A stretch of DNA of 64,000 bases. It comes from CAWKEY01 sp963848675 (GTDB taxonomy: Bacteria > Pseudomonadota > Gammaproteobacteria > Methylococcales > Methylomonadaceae). Of the stretch, positions 1 to 10,102 are shown in pieces. Location of the stretch: positions 124,001-188,000 of the forward strand of contig CAWKEY010000052.1 in the NCBI GenBank assembly GCA_963848675.1. The letters run 5' to 3'. Each line of letters begins with the position of its first letter. Position 1 is the first letter of the stretch. The position numbers and the translations under genes were made by a program. Below the pieces are notes generated by a model that searched no databases, had not been told where the DNA came from, and saw only the letters and a list, made by a program, of their open reading frames with translations.

Positions 1-1217
1 CAAACGCATTGCCGGAACACTTGTGTTTACCGCCGCCGAAGGCAATCCAGGCGAAAGGCTTGGCATCTTCCTGGCGTGCTTCCGAATAGCGCTCAGGATC
101 AAACTTCTCCGGGTACGGGAAAACCTCGGCGATGCGATGCGAGACGCGCGGCGAAGTACAGACATATTTGCCGGCCTTGACCGTATAGCCTTTGAAGCGA
201 AAATCCTGCACTCACCTTGCGAATTAAGAAAATCAACGGCGGATGCAGGCGCAACACCTCTTTAATGATGTTTTCCAGCAGCGGAATTTCGCGAAGCGAC
301 TGAAATGTAACTTCGCCATCGACGCCGAAGTGCGTATCCAGTTCATTCAATACCAGTTCCAACTGTTCAGGCCGGCGCGCCAATTCCAGCAAGGTCCAGG
401 CGGCCGTGCCTGCCGTAGTATGATGTCCTGCGAATATGGTGCCAATTAACATGCCGGTTATTTCATGCGCCGATAGGCGGCTGCCGTCATCATAGCTGGC
501 ATCAATCAGCATTTGAAACGCATCTTCACTTTTTTCCGGTTTTTGCGCCCGTTTGGCAATGATACCGGTGACTAATTCCTGCAGCCGGGCGCGCGCTTTA
601 TCGCGGCGGCGGAACACAGGTAAGGGCAAATAGGGAAAAACAAAGGCCAGCGGATTCACGCCTTTTTCAAGATCATGATAAATCTTGGCAAACTCTTCAT
701 TCAGTTCGTAACGGAACTCATCACCAAGCAGGCAGTGGCTGGACGTATAAATGGTGAGTTCTTTCATAAACTCAAGCAAATCGATTTCGCCCGTATCGCC
801 CCAGCTGGCAATCATTTGCTCGACTTCCTGGACGATCACTTGCGCATAGCCGCGCATCGGTTTGTCGCGCAGAACCGGCATGAGCATTTTAAGCTGTTGG
901 TCTTTTTTATGCGGTGGCGCATCAAAAACCACGCCCTTGCCAAAAATAGGCGTCATGATTTTATAGGCCTGACTTTGATCCAGCTGGGCGTCAGGCGCGC
1001 GAAAAAAAGCTTCATTTGCTTCAGGGCCGGTCATCAGCACCATTTTTTGATGAAACATTCGGAATTCACCGATTTCTCCCAGTGTATTCCTGAGCTTCAT
1101 CATGTAGTCAAAAGGGTTTTTACCAAATTCGAGCATATGCCCCAAGAGCGGCAATGCGCCAGGCATTTTCGGCGGCTCTTTGTCTGGTGAAACGTTTTTT
1201 TCTATATTCGTCGTCAT
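1..1217 (-). CDS. cyp51: Sterol 14-alpha-demethylase-like cytochrome P450 (CYP51 family), frameshifted and cut by window edge
   Basis: A P450 of the CYP51 type, which oxidatively removes the C14 methyl group of lanosterol-type sterols. Visible are the N-terminal proline-rich lead (PGALPLLGHMLEF), the I-helix motif AGHHTT typical of CYP51, and the K-helix ExxR (EVLR). The first frame then runs into an unrelated tail after RKV. Reading one frame over from about position 211 restores a normal P450 C-terminus, including the heme-thiolate motif FGGGKHKCSGNAF near positions 5-45. One extra C on the plus strand at about 211 explains it: the expected RKVMQDF is interrupted. The gene continues left of the window, where some methanotroph CYP51s carry a fused ferredoxin; that cannot be seen here. 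The start is taken at 1217 (MTTNIEK); an in-frame ATG at 1253 with a GGAG upstream is an alternative. It lies upstream of no other gene on its strand but follows the DHCR24-like gene in the same orientation, about 320 bases away. Confidence 0.85.
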
Positions 1218-1541
1218 AACTCGATCCAGATATATGTGCAGTAAGGAACACATATGTTGCAGACTCCAGGTTCCTTAGAGAGCATTAGCCTTTGAATACG
1301 ACCATAGACAGATGCTGGGCAGCCGCTAATTTTACGCAGTGCTTAGCTAATATACAAAACATTCTGAATGTTCATTGGAACTTGGCTGCAAGCCCCATTC
1401 CGGCAGGGCTGGACCCTAAAGGCATTAAATCTCCATTTGTCTGTTCAGGCTGTCACGAATAATTCTCTTTTTGTGCTTAAGACAGCCTATGGAGAAACTG
1501 TGTTGTTGGCGAAAAGTTCGAATGGCGATAAAGGGCTGTTC
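1218..1541. other. Intergenic spacer between the two sterol genes, with a 15-bp palindrome at 1358-1372
   Basis: No gene is seen in this 324-base spacer. It holds a perfect 7-bp inverted repeat around one central base at 1358-1372 (AACATTC-T-GAATGTT). It lies about 140 bases upstream of the P450 start, so it could be a regulator-binding operator, but no factor can be named. No clear rho-independent terminator follows the DHCR24-like gene. Confidence 0.4.
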
Positions 1542-3113
1542 TCACCCCACCTTTTCCAGCTTTCTCATTTCGACCGGGGAAACCCTGCCTTTTGAGGAAA
1601 CCTTGTCGTACACTTCATCGAAGGCTTGCCGGCAGTACGGCAACCGCTCCCGCAAAAGGTCATAGCCGGCATGGTCGAACATTGTCCTGAAATCCTCTCT
1701 GCTCATGAAGGTTCTCGCATACAAGGCTTGGTAGCCACGGTGTTCGATGACGAATTTCTCCAGCAACGGCAGGGCGGCGGCGTTATCGAAACCCGCCTTG
1801 CCGGGTGTACCATAGGCGCCAATATCCACGAAGAGCTCGTCCACGGTGCCTTCCTGCGTCCTGAAAGGGTGGACAAAACCGGGCTGTCCCCCGTTATCCT
1901 TGAGCGCCATCGGTGACAGCCATAAGGGATATAACTGGAAATGCTCATCGAAATAGTCAATGGACTGCTTGAAATACCGGATCGGCATGAGCATATCCTG
2001 AATCACATGAAATTTTTCCCGAAGCCGCCGGGTGGTTTCGGTTTCCGTGTATTTCAATAATTCGATACGGGGCGGCAAGGCCCAGCCCAGCAATGCTCTG
2101 AAAATGGGGTGATTGCCGAACGCAATGATTTCCTCCATGGCCCAGAAATAACCGCGGGTATGCCGGTGATAATAATCCCGCACCGGCACATATTCGACAC
2201 CTTCGTTCCTGTTGTCCAGGTAGGTTTGGACATGTTTATAAAACCAGGGCTTATACCATCGCCCGATGGCATTCAAAGTACCGTCCGGGCCCACGGCATC
2301 GGCGAACCTGCCGGTCATAATGACCGCCTGATCGCGACCGTATACCAACCCTTCCACGAAGTCGTTGTTTTCGGTATCACGAGATGCCTGCTCGAATACG
2401 GCAACCAGAGTATCAAGGTTATAAACAGGCTGATAGTGAAGCCGGACATACTTTTTGACAGGAACGATTTTTAATTCGGCAGCCACCAGAAAGCCCAGGG
2501 TGCCATGGCTCCACGGAATCTGGTAAAAGAGCACGGCATTGACCGAAGGACTGCATTTGACCAGTTTTCCTTCCGCGGTCACAATCTCGAAAGATTCGCA
2601 AATATGCTGAAATAGCCCATATTTATGGCTGCTGGTTTCCACGCCGAAACCCATAATCAAACCGCCCACCGTCAGACTGTCCAGTTCCGGCACTACTGGC
2701 AGCGTCCAACCTCGAGATACAAGGCTGCGCGTAATCTGGCCCATGGTTGCTAGAGGCTCCACCCTGACAATGCCGCGCTTTGCATCGATTTCAAGTATGT
2801 CGTACATTCCAACATCAATCTTGCGATGAGAAAGCTTGTACTTGGGCACCAGCTCGCTCATGGTTTTCCAGCCTGACCTCGCGGTGCAAAGTTTTTGCTT
2901 CGCACCTTGGCTTTTCCAGTCTTCGATTTGACGGATCACCGCTTCAACTCTGGCATCGTGTTTGGCGGGGGCGCTGTTGAGCTGAAATGAAATCCAGTTA
3001 CGGATGCTTGCGTAAGCACCATAGGCTGCCGAAACGGGCAGGAGGAAGAGGGTGGCGAATATTCCGCGGTAATGGGTCAGTATGTGTTCGAATAATCGCT
3101 CGAGTTTTGTCAT
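1542..3113 (-). CDS. FAD-binding oxidoreductase of the DHCR24 (delta-24 sterol reductase) family
   Basis: A 523-residue protein with a hydrophobic N-terminal segment (about residues 15-40) followed by a PCMH-type FAD-binding domain: VGMYDILEID, VEPLATMGQITRSL, and the flavin-binding stretch PVVPELDSLTVGGLIMGFG, then ETSSHKYGLF and HGTLGFLVAAELKIVP. Length and layout match eukaryotic DHCR24/Seladin-1 and its bacterial relatives, which reduce the side-chain C24 double bond of sterols. Its position next to a CYP51-type P450 on the same strand strongly favours a role in sterol synthesis over other members of the vanillyl-alcohol-oxidase superfamily. The gene is intact. Start ATG at 3113; no strong Shine-Dalgarno is visible. 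Confidence 0.8.
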   Translation of the reverse strand: MTKLERLFEHILTHYRGIFATLFLLPVSAAYGAYASIRNWISFQLNSAPAKHDARVEAVIRQIEDWKSQGAKQKLCTARSGWKTMSELVPKYKLSHRKIDVGMYDILEIDAKRGIVRVEPLATMGQITRSLVSRGWTLPVVPELDSLTVGGLIMGFGVETSSHKYGLFQHICESFEIVTAEGKLVKCSPSVNAVLFYQIPWSHGTLGFLVAAELKIVPVKKYVRLHYQPVYNLDTLVAVFEQASRDTENNDFVEGLVYGRDQAVIMTGRFADAVGPDGTLNAIGRWYKPWFYKHVQTYLDNRNEGVEYVPVRDYYHRHTRGYFWAMEEIIAFGNHPIFRALLGWALPPRIELLKYTETETTRRLREKFHVIQDMLMPIRYFKQSIDYFDEHFQLYPLWLSPMALKDNGGQPGFVHPFRTQEGTVDELFVDIGAYGTPGKAGFDNAAALPLLEKFVIEHRGYQALYARTFMSREDFRTMFDHAGYDLLRERLPYCRQAFDEVYDKVSSKGRVSPVEMRKLEKVG

Positions 3114-3571
3114 TGGATTTCGCCTGATTTATCAACCACACGCGTAAAGGGGATGGCTTCGAATTGCGGACTGAAAGTCCGGATATGCTCCGGCTTCAGG
3201 TAGCGTCTTAATCTGCTTCTATTTTAAGGGTAGCATTTGGGTTCGGTTCAAAATGATACTCCAAATTAACGCTAAGTCATTATTAGACATTACTTATTTA
3301 TAAAATACCCGCATTGACTTTGTTGGAATAGTTTTATAAAGTGCATCTGAGATATATGTTTTTAAAGTTTCGCATAGCCAACAAACTTGACGATCTTCTA
3401 CATTTTGATCGAACTGACAAAGGAATCAACTTTTGCGTTTTCCTTTAGGCAATGGGGCATGGACACTGTCAGTAGATATATTTTCCCTCAGCTTGTCTGG
3501 AAGTTCGGGGTTTTAAATGCTTCTTTCTAATTATAAAAATCATCCACTTTTAAAGTGGAATAAGGATAGTT
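3114..3571. promoter_or_regulatory. Divergent intergenic region upstream of narK with possible promoter and a 15-bp palindrome
   Basis: This 458-base region separates the minus-strand sterol reductase from the plus-strand nitrate genes. A weak sigma70-like pair is TTGACT at 3314-3319 and TAAAGT at 3337-3342 (17-base spacer). One NarL-type heptamer match, TACTTAT, is at 3291-3297. A perfect palindrome CCACTTT-T-AAAGTGG occupies 3544-3558, just before the AAGGA ribosome site of narK, so it could be an operator or mRNA hairpin. No canonical FNR box (TTGAT-N4-ATCAA) was found; TTGAT and ATCAA occur around 3409-3430 but with too wide a gap. Confidence 0.3.
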
Positions 3572-6258
3572 ATGTCTGTTATTGAAAACGTGAGACCCGG
3601 GCAGCAAACCCGTGCTTTAGCTTTTAGTACTGTCGCTTTTACCATTTGTTTCGCGGTTTGGACCATCTTTTCCATTATCGGTGTGCAAATCAAACAGGAA
3701 TTAGGACTCAACGAAACCGAGTTTGGCTTGTTGATAGGTACGCCAATCCTGACCGGATCATTGATACGTCTGGCGCTGGGCGTGTGGACTGATCAATACG
3801 GCGGCCGCATCCTGTATGTTGGCGTCATGCTTTCAGCCGCGTTGGCGACCTTCCTGCTGACGTTTGCCGATACTTATATCACCTATTTGATCGCGGCCCT
3901 GGGTGTCGGTATTGCGGGCGGCTCGTTTGCGGTTGGTATTGCTTATGTGTCGCGCTGGTATCCTATCGAGCGGCAAGGCACGGCGCTGGGTATTTTCGGC
4001 GTCGGCAATGTCGGCGCGGCGGTGACCAAATTTATTGCGCCTTTCATTATGGTCGCTTATGGCTGGAAAACCGTGGCCCTGATCTGGGCGGCGGTCATTG
4101 CCATCATGGCCATAGTATTTTGGTTTTCAACCGAAGATGATCCCGTATTACGTGCGCGCCGTAGCCAAGGCGCTGCGCTTACACCCTTTTTACAGCAACT
4201 GCTGCCGCTCAAGGATATTCAGGTCTGGCGCTTCTCCTTGTACTATTTTTTTGTTTTTGGCGGCTTTGTCGCGCTGGCCTTATGGTTGCCGCGTTACTTC
4301 GTAGGCGCATATGCCATGGACATTAAAACCGCGGGTATGTTGGGCGCCCTGTTTTCGATTCCAGCCAGTGTGTTTCGCGCTTTAGGAGGCTGGGTATCGG
4401 ATCGTATCGGTGCGCGTACGGTGATGTACCTGACGTTTATTGTGTCTGGCGTGGTTACTTTCATACTGTCCTATCCACCCACTGAATATGTGGTGCATGG
4501 CGTTCACGGCGACATAAGTTTTAATATGGCCATAGGCCCAACCGGCTTTACCGTCTTGATATTCATACTGGGATTCTTTATGTCCCTGGGCAAGGCGGCC
4601 GTATACAAGCACATTCCGGTTTATTATCCCAACAACGTAGGTGCGGTGGGTGGTGTGGTCGGCATGATCGGTGGTTTGGGCGGCTTTTTGCTGCCGTTGA
4701 CTTTCGGTATGTTAAACGACGTTCTTGGTATCTGGAGCAGTTGTTTCATGCTGATGTTTGTAGTGTCGATGATTTCCTTGTTATGGATGCATTTTGCGAT
4801 TCTGTACAGAGAGCGCCGCATCGTTTATGGTCTGGCGGATATTGCCAAATACCTGCCTGAACTGCCGCATCCAGCGCCACGTTTGTTAACCGAATGGGAG
4901 CCGGAAAATCAAAGTTTCTGGGAAAAAACCGGCAAGCGCATTGCAACCCGCAATCTCTGGATTTCCATTCCGGCGCTGCTGCTAGCGTTTGCCGTGTGGA
5001 TGGTGTGGAGTGTGGTAGTCATCAATCTGCCTAATCTCGGCTTCAGCTATAGCACTAACCAGTTGTTCTGGCTGGCGGCGTTGCCTGGATTATCCGGTGC
5101 CACCCTGCGTATTTTTTATTCCTTCATGGTGCCGATTTTTGGCGGACGCAAATGGACAGCTATTTCAACCGCCTCGTTGCTGCTGCCGGCACTGTGGATT
5201 GGTTTTGCCGTACAAAATCCGCAAACGCCCTTTTTGGTGATGCTGGTGCTGGCGTTGTTATGCGGTTTCGGCGGCGGCAATTTCGCTTCCAGCATGGCCA
5301 ATATCAGTTTCTTTTTTCCGCAGTCCCAGAAAGGCACGGCCTTGGGATTAAATGCAGGACTCGGTAACCTGGGTGTCAGCACCGTGCAATTTGTAGTGCC
5401 GCTGGCCATCACCGCGGGCCTGTTCGGCTGGCTGGGCGGTGAACCGCAAACGATGGTGCAAGGCGAAGTGACCAAACAAATCTGGCTGCAAAATGCCGGC
5501 TTTATCTGGGTGCCTTTTATTGTTGTGACTGCCATTGCAGCCTGGTTCGGCATGAACGACATCGCCTCGGCGCAGGCCACGTTCAAAGATCAGATGGTGA
5601 TTTTTAAACGCAAACACAACTGGCTGATGTGCTGGCTTTATACCGGCACGTTCGGGTCTTTCATCGGCTATTCGGCAGGTCTGCCGCTGTTGATTAAAAC
5701 CCAGTTCCCGGATGTTGTGCCGACCCAATATGCTTTCCTGGGCCCGCTGGTAGGCGCGTTGATCCGGCCGGTGGGTGGCTGGCTTGCCGACAAGCTCGGC
5801 GGCGCACGCGTGACCTTGTGGAATTTCGTGGTCATGGGGGTAGGGTGTTTATCTGTGTCCTGCAGTTTTTGCCACATGACGGTATGGGCGGGAATTTCTG
5901 GGGCTTTTTGTTCTCCTTTATTCTGCTTTTTGCTACGACCGGCATCGGCAATGGTTCGACCTTCCGCATGATTCCGGTGATTTTTTTGACCAAGCATCAA
6001 CGCGCTTTGTCAAACCCTAGCGCCGATGTTGCCGCATTAGCGCGCCGCCTTGCCGCCAAAGAATCGGCGGCGGTGCTGGGCTTCAGTTCGGCAATCGCCG
6101 CTTATGGCGCTTTCTTTATTCCCAAAAGTTTTGGTACATCCATCGCTGCTACCGGCGGTCCGGAAGCGGCGCTGTATGCATTTTTGATCTTTTACGCCAG
6201 CTGCATCGCGCTGACCTGGTGGTTTTATGCGCGTCGCGATGCCGAGATGCCCTGTTAA
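3572..6258 (+). CDS. narK: NarK1-NarK2 fused nitrate/nitrite transporter, frameshifted near 5845
   Basis: A double-length major facilitator protein: two NarK-type units in tandem, about 894 residues once the frame is repaired. The first unit (to about residue 425) has GSFAVGIAYVSRWYP and FMSLGKAAVYKHIPVYYP; the second starts near residue 450 and has GGGNFASSMANISFFFP and TGIGNGSTFRMIPVIF, the nitrate-signature loops. Such fusions usually combine a proton-nitrate symporter with a nitrate-nitrite antiporter. The first frame is lost after VVMGVG and the protein resumes as VFICVLQFLPHDG one frame back. A missing G in the GGG run at 5843-5845 would account for this. Start ATG 3572 has AAGGA upstream. 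It leads the nar gene set; narG begins 85 bases later. Confidence 0.9.
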
Positions 6259-6343
6259 GTAGTATCGTTAGCGGATCGGGCTGGTTTGCTGCCGGCCCGT
6301 CATGTCGGGCGCACCTGCCCGGTCGATTTTATGAGGTAAACCC

Positions 6344-9300
6344 ATGAGCCAATTCCTAGACCGTTTGCTGTTTTTTAAAAAGAAAGTCGGTAGTTTTTCC
6401 GGTGATCACGGCGTTGTCACCAACGAAGATCGATCCTGGGAGGATGGCTACCGGCAGCGCTGGCAGCACGACAAGATTGTCCGCTCCACGCATGGCGTTA
6501 ACTGCACCGGATCGTGCAGCTGGAAGATTTATGTGAAAAACGGTCTGGTCACCTGGGAAACTCAGCAGACCGATTATCCGCGCACCCGCCCCGATTTGCC
6601 CGACCACGAACCGCGCGGTTGCGCGCGCGGCGCCAGTTATTCCTGGTATCTGTACAGCGCCAATCGTTTGAAGTATCCGATGCTGCGCGGCTGCTTGGCG
6701 ACACTGTGGCGCGAGGCCCGCAAGACTCTGGAACCCGTGCAGGCTTGGGCATCGATCGTCGAAGACCCGGTCAAATCCGCAGAATATAAAGCCCGGCGCG
6801 GTCTGGGTGGATTTATCCGCACCGATTGGGAGGAAGTGAATGAGATCATTGCCGCCGCCAATATTTACACCGCGAAGCAATACGGGCCAGATCGCATTAT
6901 CGGTTTCTCGCCGATTCCGGCGATGTCGATGGTGTCTTATGCGGCGGGCTCACGTTATCTGTCGCTGATCGGCGGAACCTGTATGAGTTTTTACGACTGG
7001 TATTGTGATCTGCCACCGGCTTCGCCACAAACCTGGGGTGAACAAACTGACGTGCCGGAATCGGCTGACTGGTATAACTCGACCTTTTTGTTGCTGTGGG
7101 GTTCAAATGTTCCGCAAACCCGTACCCCGGATGCGCATTTCTATACCGAAGTGCGCTACAAAGGTGCGAAAAGCGTGGTGATCTGTCCCGATTACAGTGA
7201 AGCCTCCAAGTTTGCCGATCTCTGGCTGCACCCCAAACAGGGTACCGATGCGGCCCTGGCAATGGCGTTCGGCCATGTCATCATGAAAGAGTTTCATATC
7301 GACAATCCGGATCCATATTTCACCGAATACGCACGAGAGAATACAGATATGCCGATGCTGGTGCGTTTGATGCCCCATGGCAAAGCTTACGCGCCCGAAC
7401 GCTTTTTGCGTGCCGCCGATCTGGACGGCAATCTCGGCCAGGACAACAAGCCGGAATGGAAAACTCTGGCGTTCGAAACAACCGGCGGCATTACCGTGCC
7501 ACACGGTTCCATCGGTTTCCGCTGGGGCGAGCAAAGCGGCAATCAGGGCAAATGGAACCTGGAGCAGAAAGACTCTGATGGCCGTGCGGTAGAATTGCGC
7601 TTGAGCCTGATTGAGGGCAAAGATGCAGCTGTCGCCGTTGCATTCCCATATTTTGGCGGCGCAAGACACGACCATTTTGCGCATAGCGAGCATGACGAGC
7701 TGCAACTGCGTCAGGTGCCGGTGAAAAAACTGGTGCTTGCCGACGGTACAGAAGCGCTGGTTGCCACGGTATTTGACCTCATGGCGGCCAACTATGGCAT
7801 CGACCGCGGCTTAGGCGGTGGCAATACCGCTGCTTCCTATGACGATGATGTGCCTTATACGCCGGCCTGGCAGGAAATCATTACCGGCGTACCGCGCCGC
7901 GACGTGATTACCGTGGCGCGCCAGTTTGCCGATAACGCCGCCAAGACCCGGGGCAAGTCCATGGTGATCGTCGGCGCCGGGTTGAATCACTGGTATCACA
8001 TGGACATGAATTACCGCGGCATTATCAATATGCTGATGCTCTGCGGCTGCGTCGGTCAATCCGGCGGCGGCTGGGCGCATTACGTCGGACAGGAAAAACT
8101 CAGGCCGCAAACCGGCTGGCTGCCGCTGGCTTTCGCGCTGGACTGGCACCGTCCGCCGCGGCAGATGAACAGCACCTCGTTTTTTTATAGCCACACCGAT
8201 CAATGGCGTTATGAAAAGCTGTCCGTGCGGGAAATTCTGTCACCATTGGCCGATCCCAAAGACTGGACGGGCAGTCTGATCGACTATAACGTGCGCGCCG
8301 AGCGCATGGGCTGGCTCCCATCGGCGCCGCAGCTGGGCATGAATCCTTTGGATGTCTGCCGGCAGGCGGAAGCCGCGGGCAAAAATCCCGCAGAGTATGC
8401 ACTCGAGCAAATCAAAAACGGCACGTTAACCTTCGCCTGTGAAGACCCGGATAACCCGCAAAACTATCCGCGCAATATGTTTGTCTGGCGCTCCAATTTA
8501 CTGGGTGCTTCCGGCAAGGGCCACGAATATTTTCTTAAGCATTTGCTCGGCACCAAACATGGCGTGCAGGGGAAGGATCTGGGCGAAGAGGGCGGACTAA
8601 AGCCGGAAGAAGTCGTGTGGCATGATCAGGCGCCGGAAGGCAAGCTCGATTTACTGGTAACGCTGGATTTCCGTATGTCCACCACCTGCATGTATTCCGA
8701 TATCGTGCTGCCTACGGCGACCTGGTACGAGAAGAATGATCTGAACACCTCGGACATGCATCCTTTTATTCACCCGTTGTCCAAAGCGGTTGATCCCACC
8801 TGGGAATCACGCAGCGACTGGGCCATTTATAAAGGCATCGCTCGCACATTCTCCGAGCTCGCGCCCGGCCATCTCGGCGTGGAAAAAGATCTGGTGTTGA
8901 CGCCGACTCTGCATGATACGCCCAGCGAACTGGCCCAGGCACTCGATGTTAAAGACTGGAAGCGCGGCGAATGCGAGCCGGTACCGGGTAAAACCATGCC
9001 CAACATGGTGGTGGTGGAGCGCGATTATCCCAACACCTACAAAAAATTTACCGCACTCGGGCCCTTGCTGAGCACAATTGGCAATGGCGGCAAAGGTATT
9101 GCCTGGAACACCGAGTCCGAAGTTGCACAATTGGCGGCTTTGAATCGTGTAGTTACTGAAGAAGGTGTCAGCAAAGGCTTGCCGCGCATCGAATCGGATA
9201 TTGACGCCGCCGAAGTGATCCTGATGCTGGCCCCGGAGACCAACGGCCAGGTTGCCGTGAAAGCCTGGGCGGCGCTGAGCAAGATCACCGGGCGCGAACA

Positions 9301-10102
9301 TACCCATCTGGCCTTGCCGCGCGAGGACGACAAAATCCGCTTCCGCGACGTACAGGCGCAGCCGCGCAAGATCATTTCTTCACCGACCTGGAGCGGTCTG
9401 GAATCCGAGCATGTGTCCTACAACGCCTGTTATACCAATGTCCATGAGCGTATTCCCTGGCGCACCATTACCGGCCGTCAGCAGTTCTATCAGGATCATG
9501 CCTGGATGCGGGCGTTTGGTGAAACCTTGTGCGTGTACAAGCCGCCGGTCGATACGCGCGCGGTTGCGCCCATGCTGGGCAAAAAGCCTAACGGTCACCC
9601 GGAAATCGTGCTGAACTTTTTGACCCCACATCAAAAATGGGGCATCCACAGCACCTACACCGATAATTTGCTGATGCTGACCTTGTCGCGCGGCGGCCCC
9701 ATCGTGTGGATGAGCGAAAAAGACGCCGTTAGTGGCGGTATTGCCGATAATGACTGGATCGAGGTCTTTAATGTCAATGGCGCCCTCACCGCGCGCGCCG
9801 TAGTCAGCCAGCGCGTGCCGGAAGGCATGGTGATGATGTATCACGCCCAGGAAAAAATCGTCAACACACCCGGTTCTGAAATTACCGGCACACGCGGCGG
9901 CATCCATAATTCGGTGACGCGGGCGACGCTCAAGCCGACGCACATGATCGGCGGCTATGCTCAGCAAAGTTATGGTTTTAATTACTACGGGACCGTCGGC
10001 AGCAACCGTGACGAGTTTGTCATCGTACGCAAAATGCACAAAATAGACTGGCTGGATGATACGGCTGCCACAACTCAAACGTTAGCGGAGGTAAAACCAT
10101 GA
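6344..10102 (+). CDS. narG: Respiratory nitrate reductase alpha subunit (molybdopterin, cytoplasmic face)
   Basis: Catalytic subunit of the membrane-bound NarGHI complex, reducing nitrate to nitrite with quinol electrons. The 1252 residues match full length. The N-terminal FS0 iron-sulfur motif is visible as HGVNCTGSCSW with the later cysteine in RGCARGASY, and the molybdenum-ligand aspartate lies in YDWYCDLPPASPQTWGEQ. There is no twin-arginine signal peptide, as expected for the cytoplasm-facing enzyme rather than periplasmic NapA. The ribosome site is GAGG eight bases upstream of ATG 6344. The stop overlaps the narH start by four bases (ATGA), so the two are translationally coupled. The gene is intact. 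Confidence 0.97.
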   Translation: MSQFLDRLLFFKKKVGSFSGDHGVVTNEDRSWEDGYRQRWQHDKIVRSTHGVNCTGSCSWKIYVKNGLVTWETQQTDYPRTRPDLPDHEPRGCARGASYSWYLYSANRLKYPMLRGCLATLWREARKTLEPVQAWASIVEDPVKSAEYKARRGLGGFIRTDWEEVNEIIAAANIYTAKQYGPDRIIGFSPIPAMSMVSYAAGSRYLSLIGGTCMSFYDWYCDLPPASPQTWGEQTDVPESADWYNSTFLLLWGSNVPQTRTPDAHFYTEVRYKGAKSVVICPDYSEASKFADLWLHPKQGTDAALAMAFGHVIMKEFHIDNPDPYFTEYARENTDMPMLVRLMPHGKAYAPERFLRAADLDGNLGQDNKPEWKTLAFETTGGITVPHGSIGFRWGEQSGNQGKWNLEQKDSDGRAVELRLSLIEGKDAAVAVAFPYFGGARHDHFAHSEHDELQLRQVPVKKLVLADGTEALVATVFDLMAANYGIDRGLGGGNTAASYDDDVPYTPAWQEIITGVPRRDVITVARQFADNAAKTRGKSMVIVGAGLNHWYHMDMNYRGIINMLMLCGCVGQSGGGWAHYVGQEKLRPQTGWLPLAFALDWHRPPRQMNSTSFFYSHTDQWRYEKLSVREILSPLADPKDWTGSLIDYNVRAERMGWLPSAPQLGMNPLDVCRQAEAAGKNPAEYALEQIKNGTLTFACEDPDNPQNYPRNMFVWRSNLLGASGKGHEYFLKHLLGTKHGVQGKDLGEEGGLKPEEVVWHDQAPEGKLDLLVTLDFRMSTTCMYSDIVLPTATWYEKNDLNTSDMHPFIHPLSKAVDPTWESRSDWAIYKGIARTFSELAPGHLGVEKDLVLTPTLHDTPSELAQALDVKDWKRGECEPVPGKTMPNMVVVERDYPNTYKKFTALGPLLSTIGNGGKGIAWNTESEVAQLAALNRVVTEEGVSKGLPRIESDIDAAEVILMLAPETNGQVAVKAWAALSKITGREHTHLALPREDDKIRFRDVQAQPRKIISSPTWSGLESEHVSYNACYTNVHERIPWRTITGRQQFYQDHAWMRAFGETLCVYKPPVDTRAVAPMLGKKPNGHPEIVLNFLTPHQKWGIHSTYTDNLLMLTLSRGGPIVWMSEKDAVSGGIADNDWIEVFNVNGALTARAVVSQRVPEGMVMMYHAQEKIVNTPGSEITGTRGGIHNSVTRATLKPTHMIGGYAQQSYGFNYYGTVGSNRDEFVIVRKMHKIDWLDDTAATTQTLAEVKP

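Noticed and set aside
3409..3430. TTGAT ... ATCAA as an FNR site upstream of narK
   Set aside because: The half-sites are separated by 15 bases; FNR boxes need four.
6356..10078. Long minus-strand open frames across narG
   Set aside because: They are antisense to strongly conserved narG and match no family; high GC third positions produce such frames.
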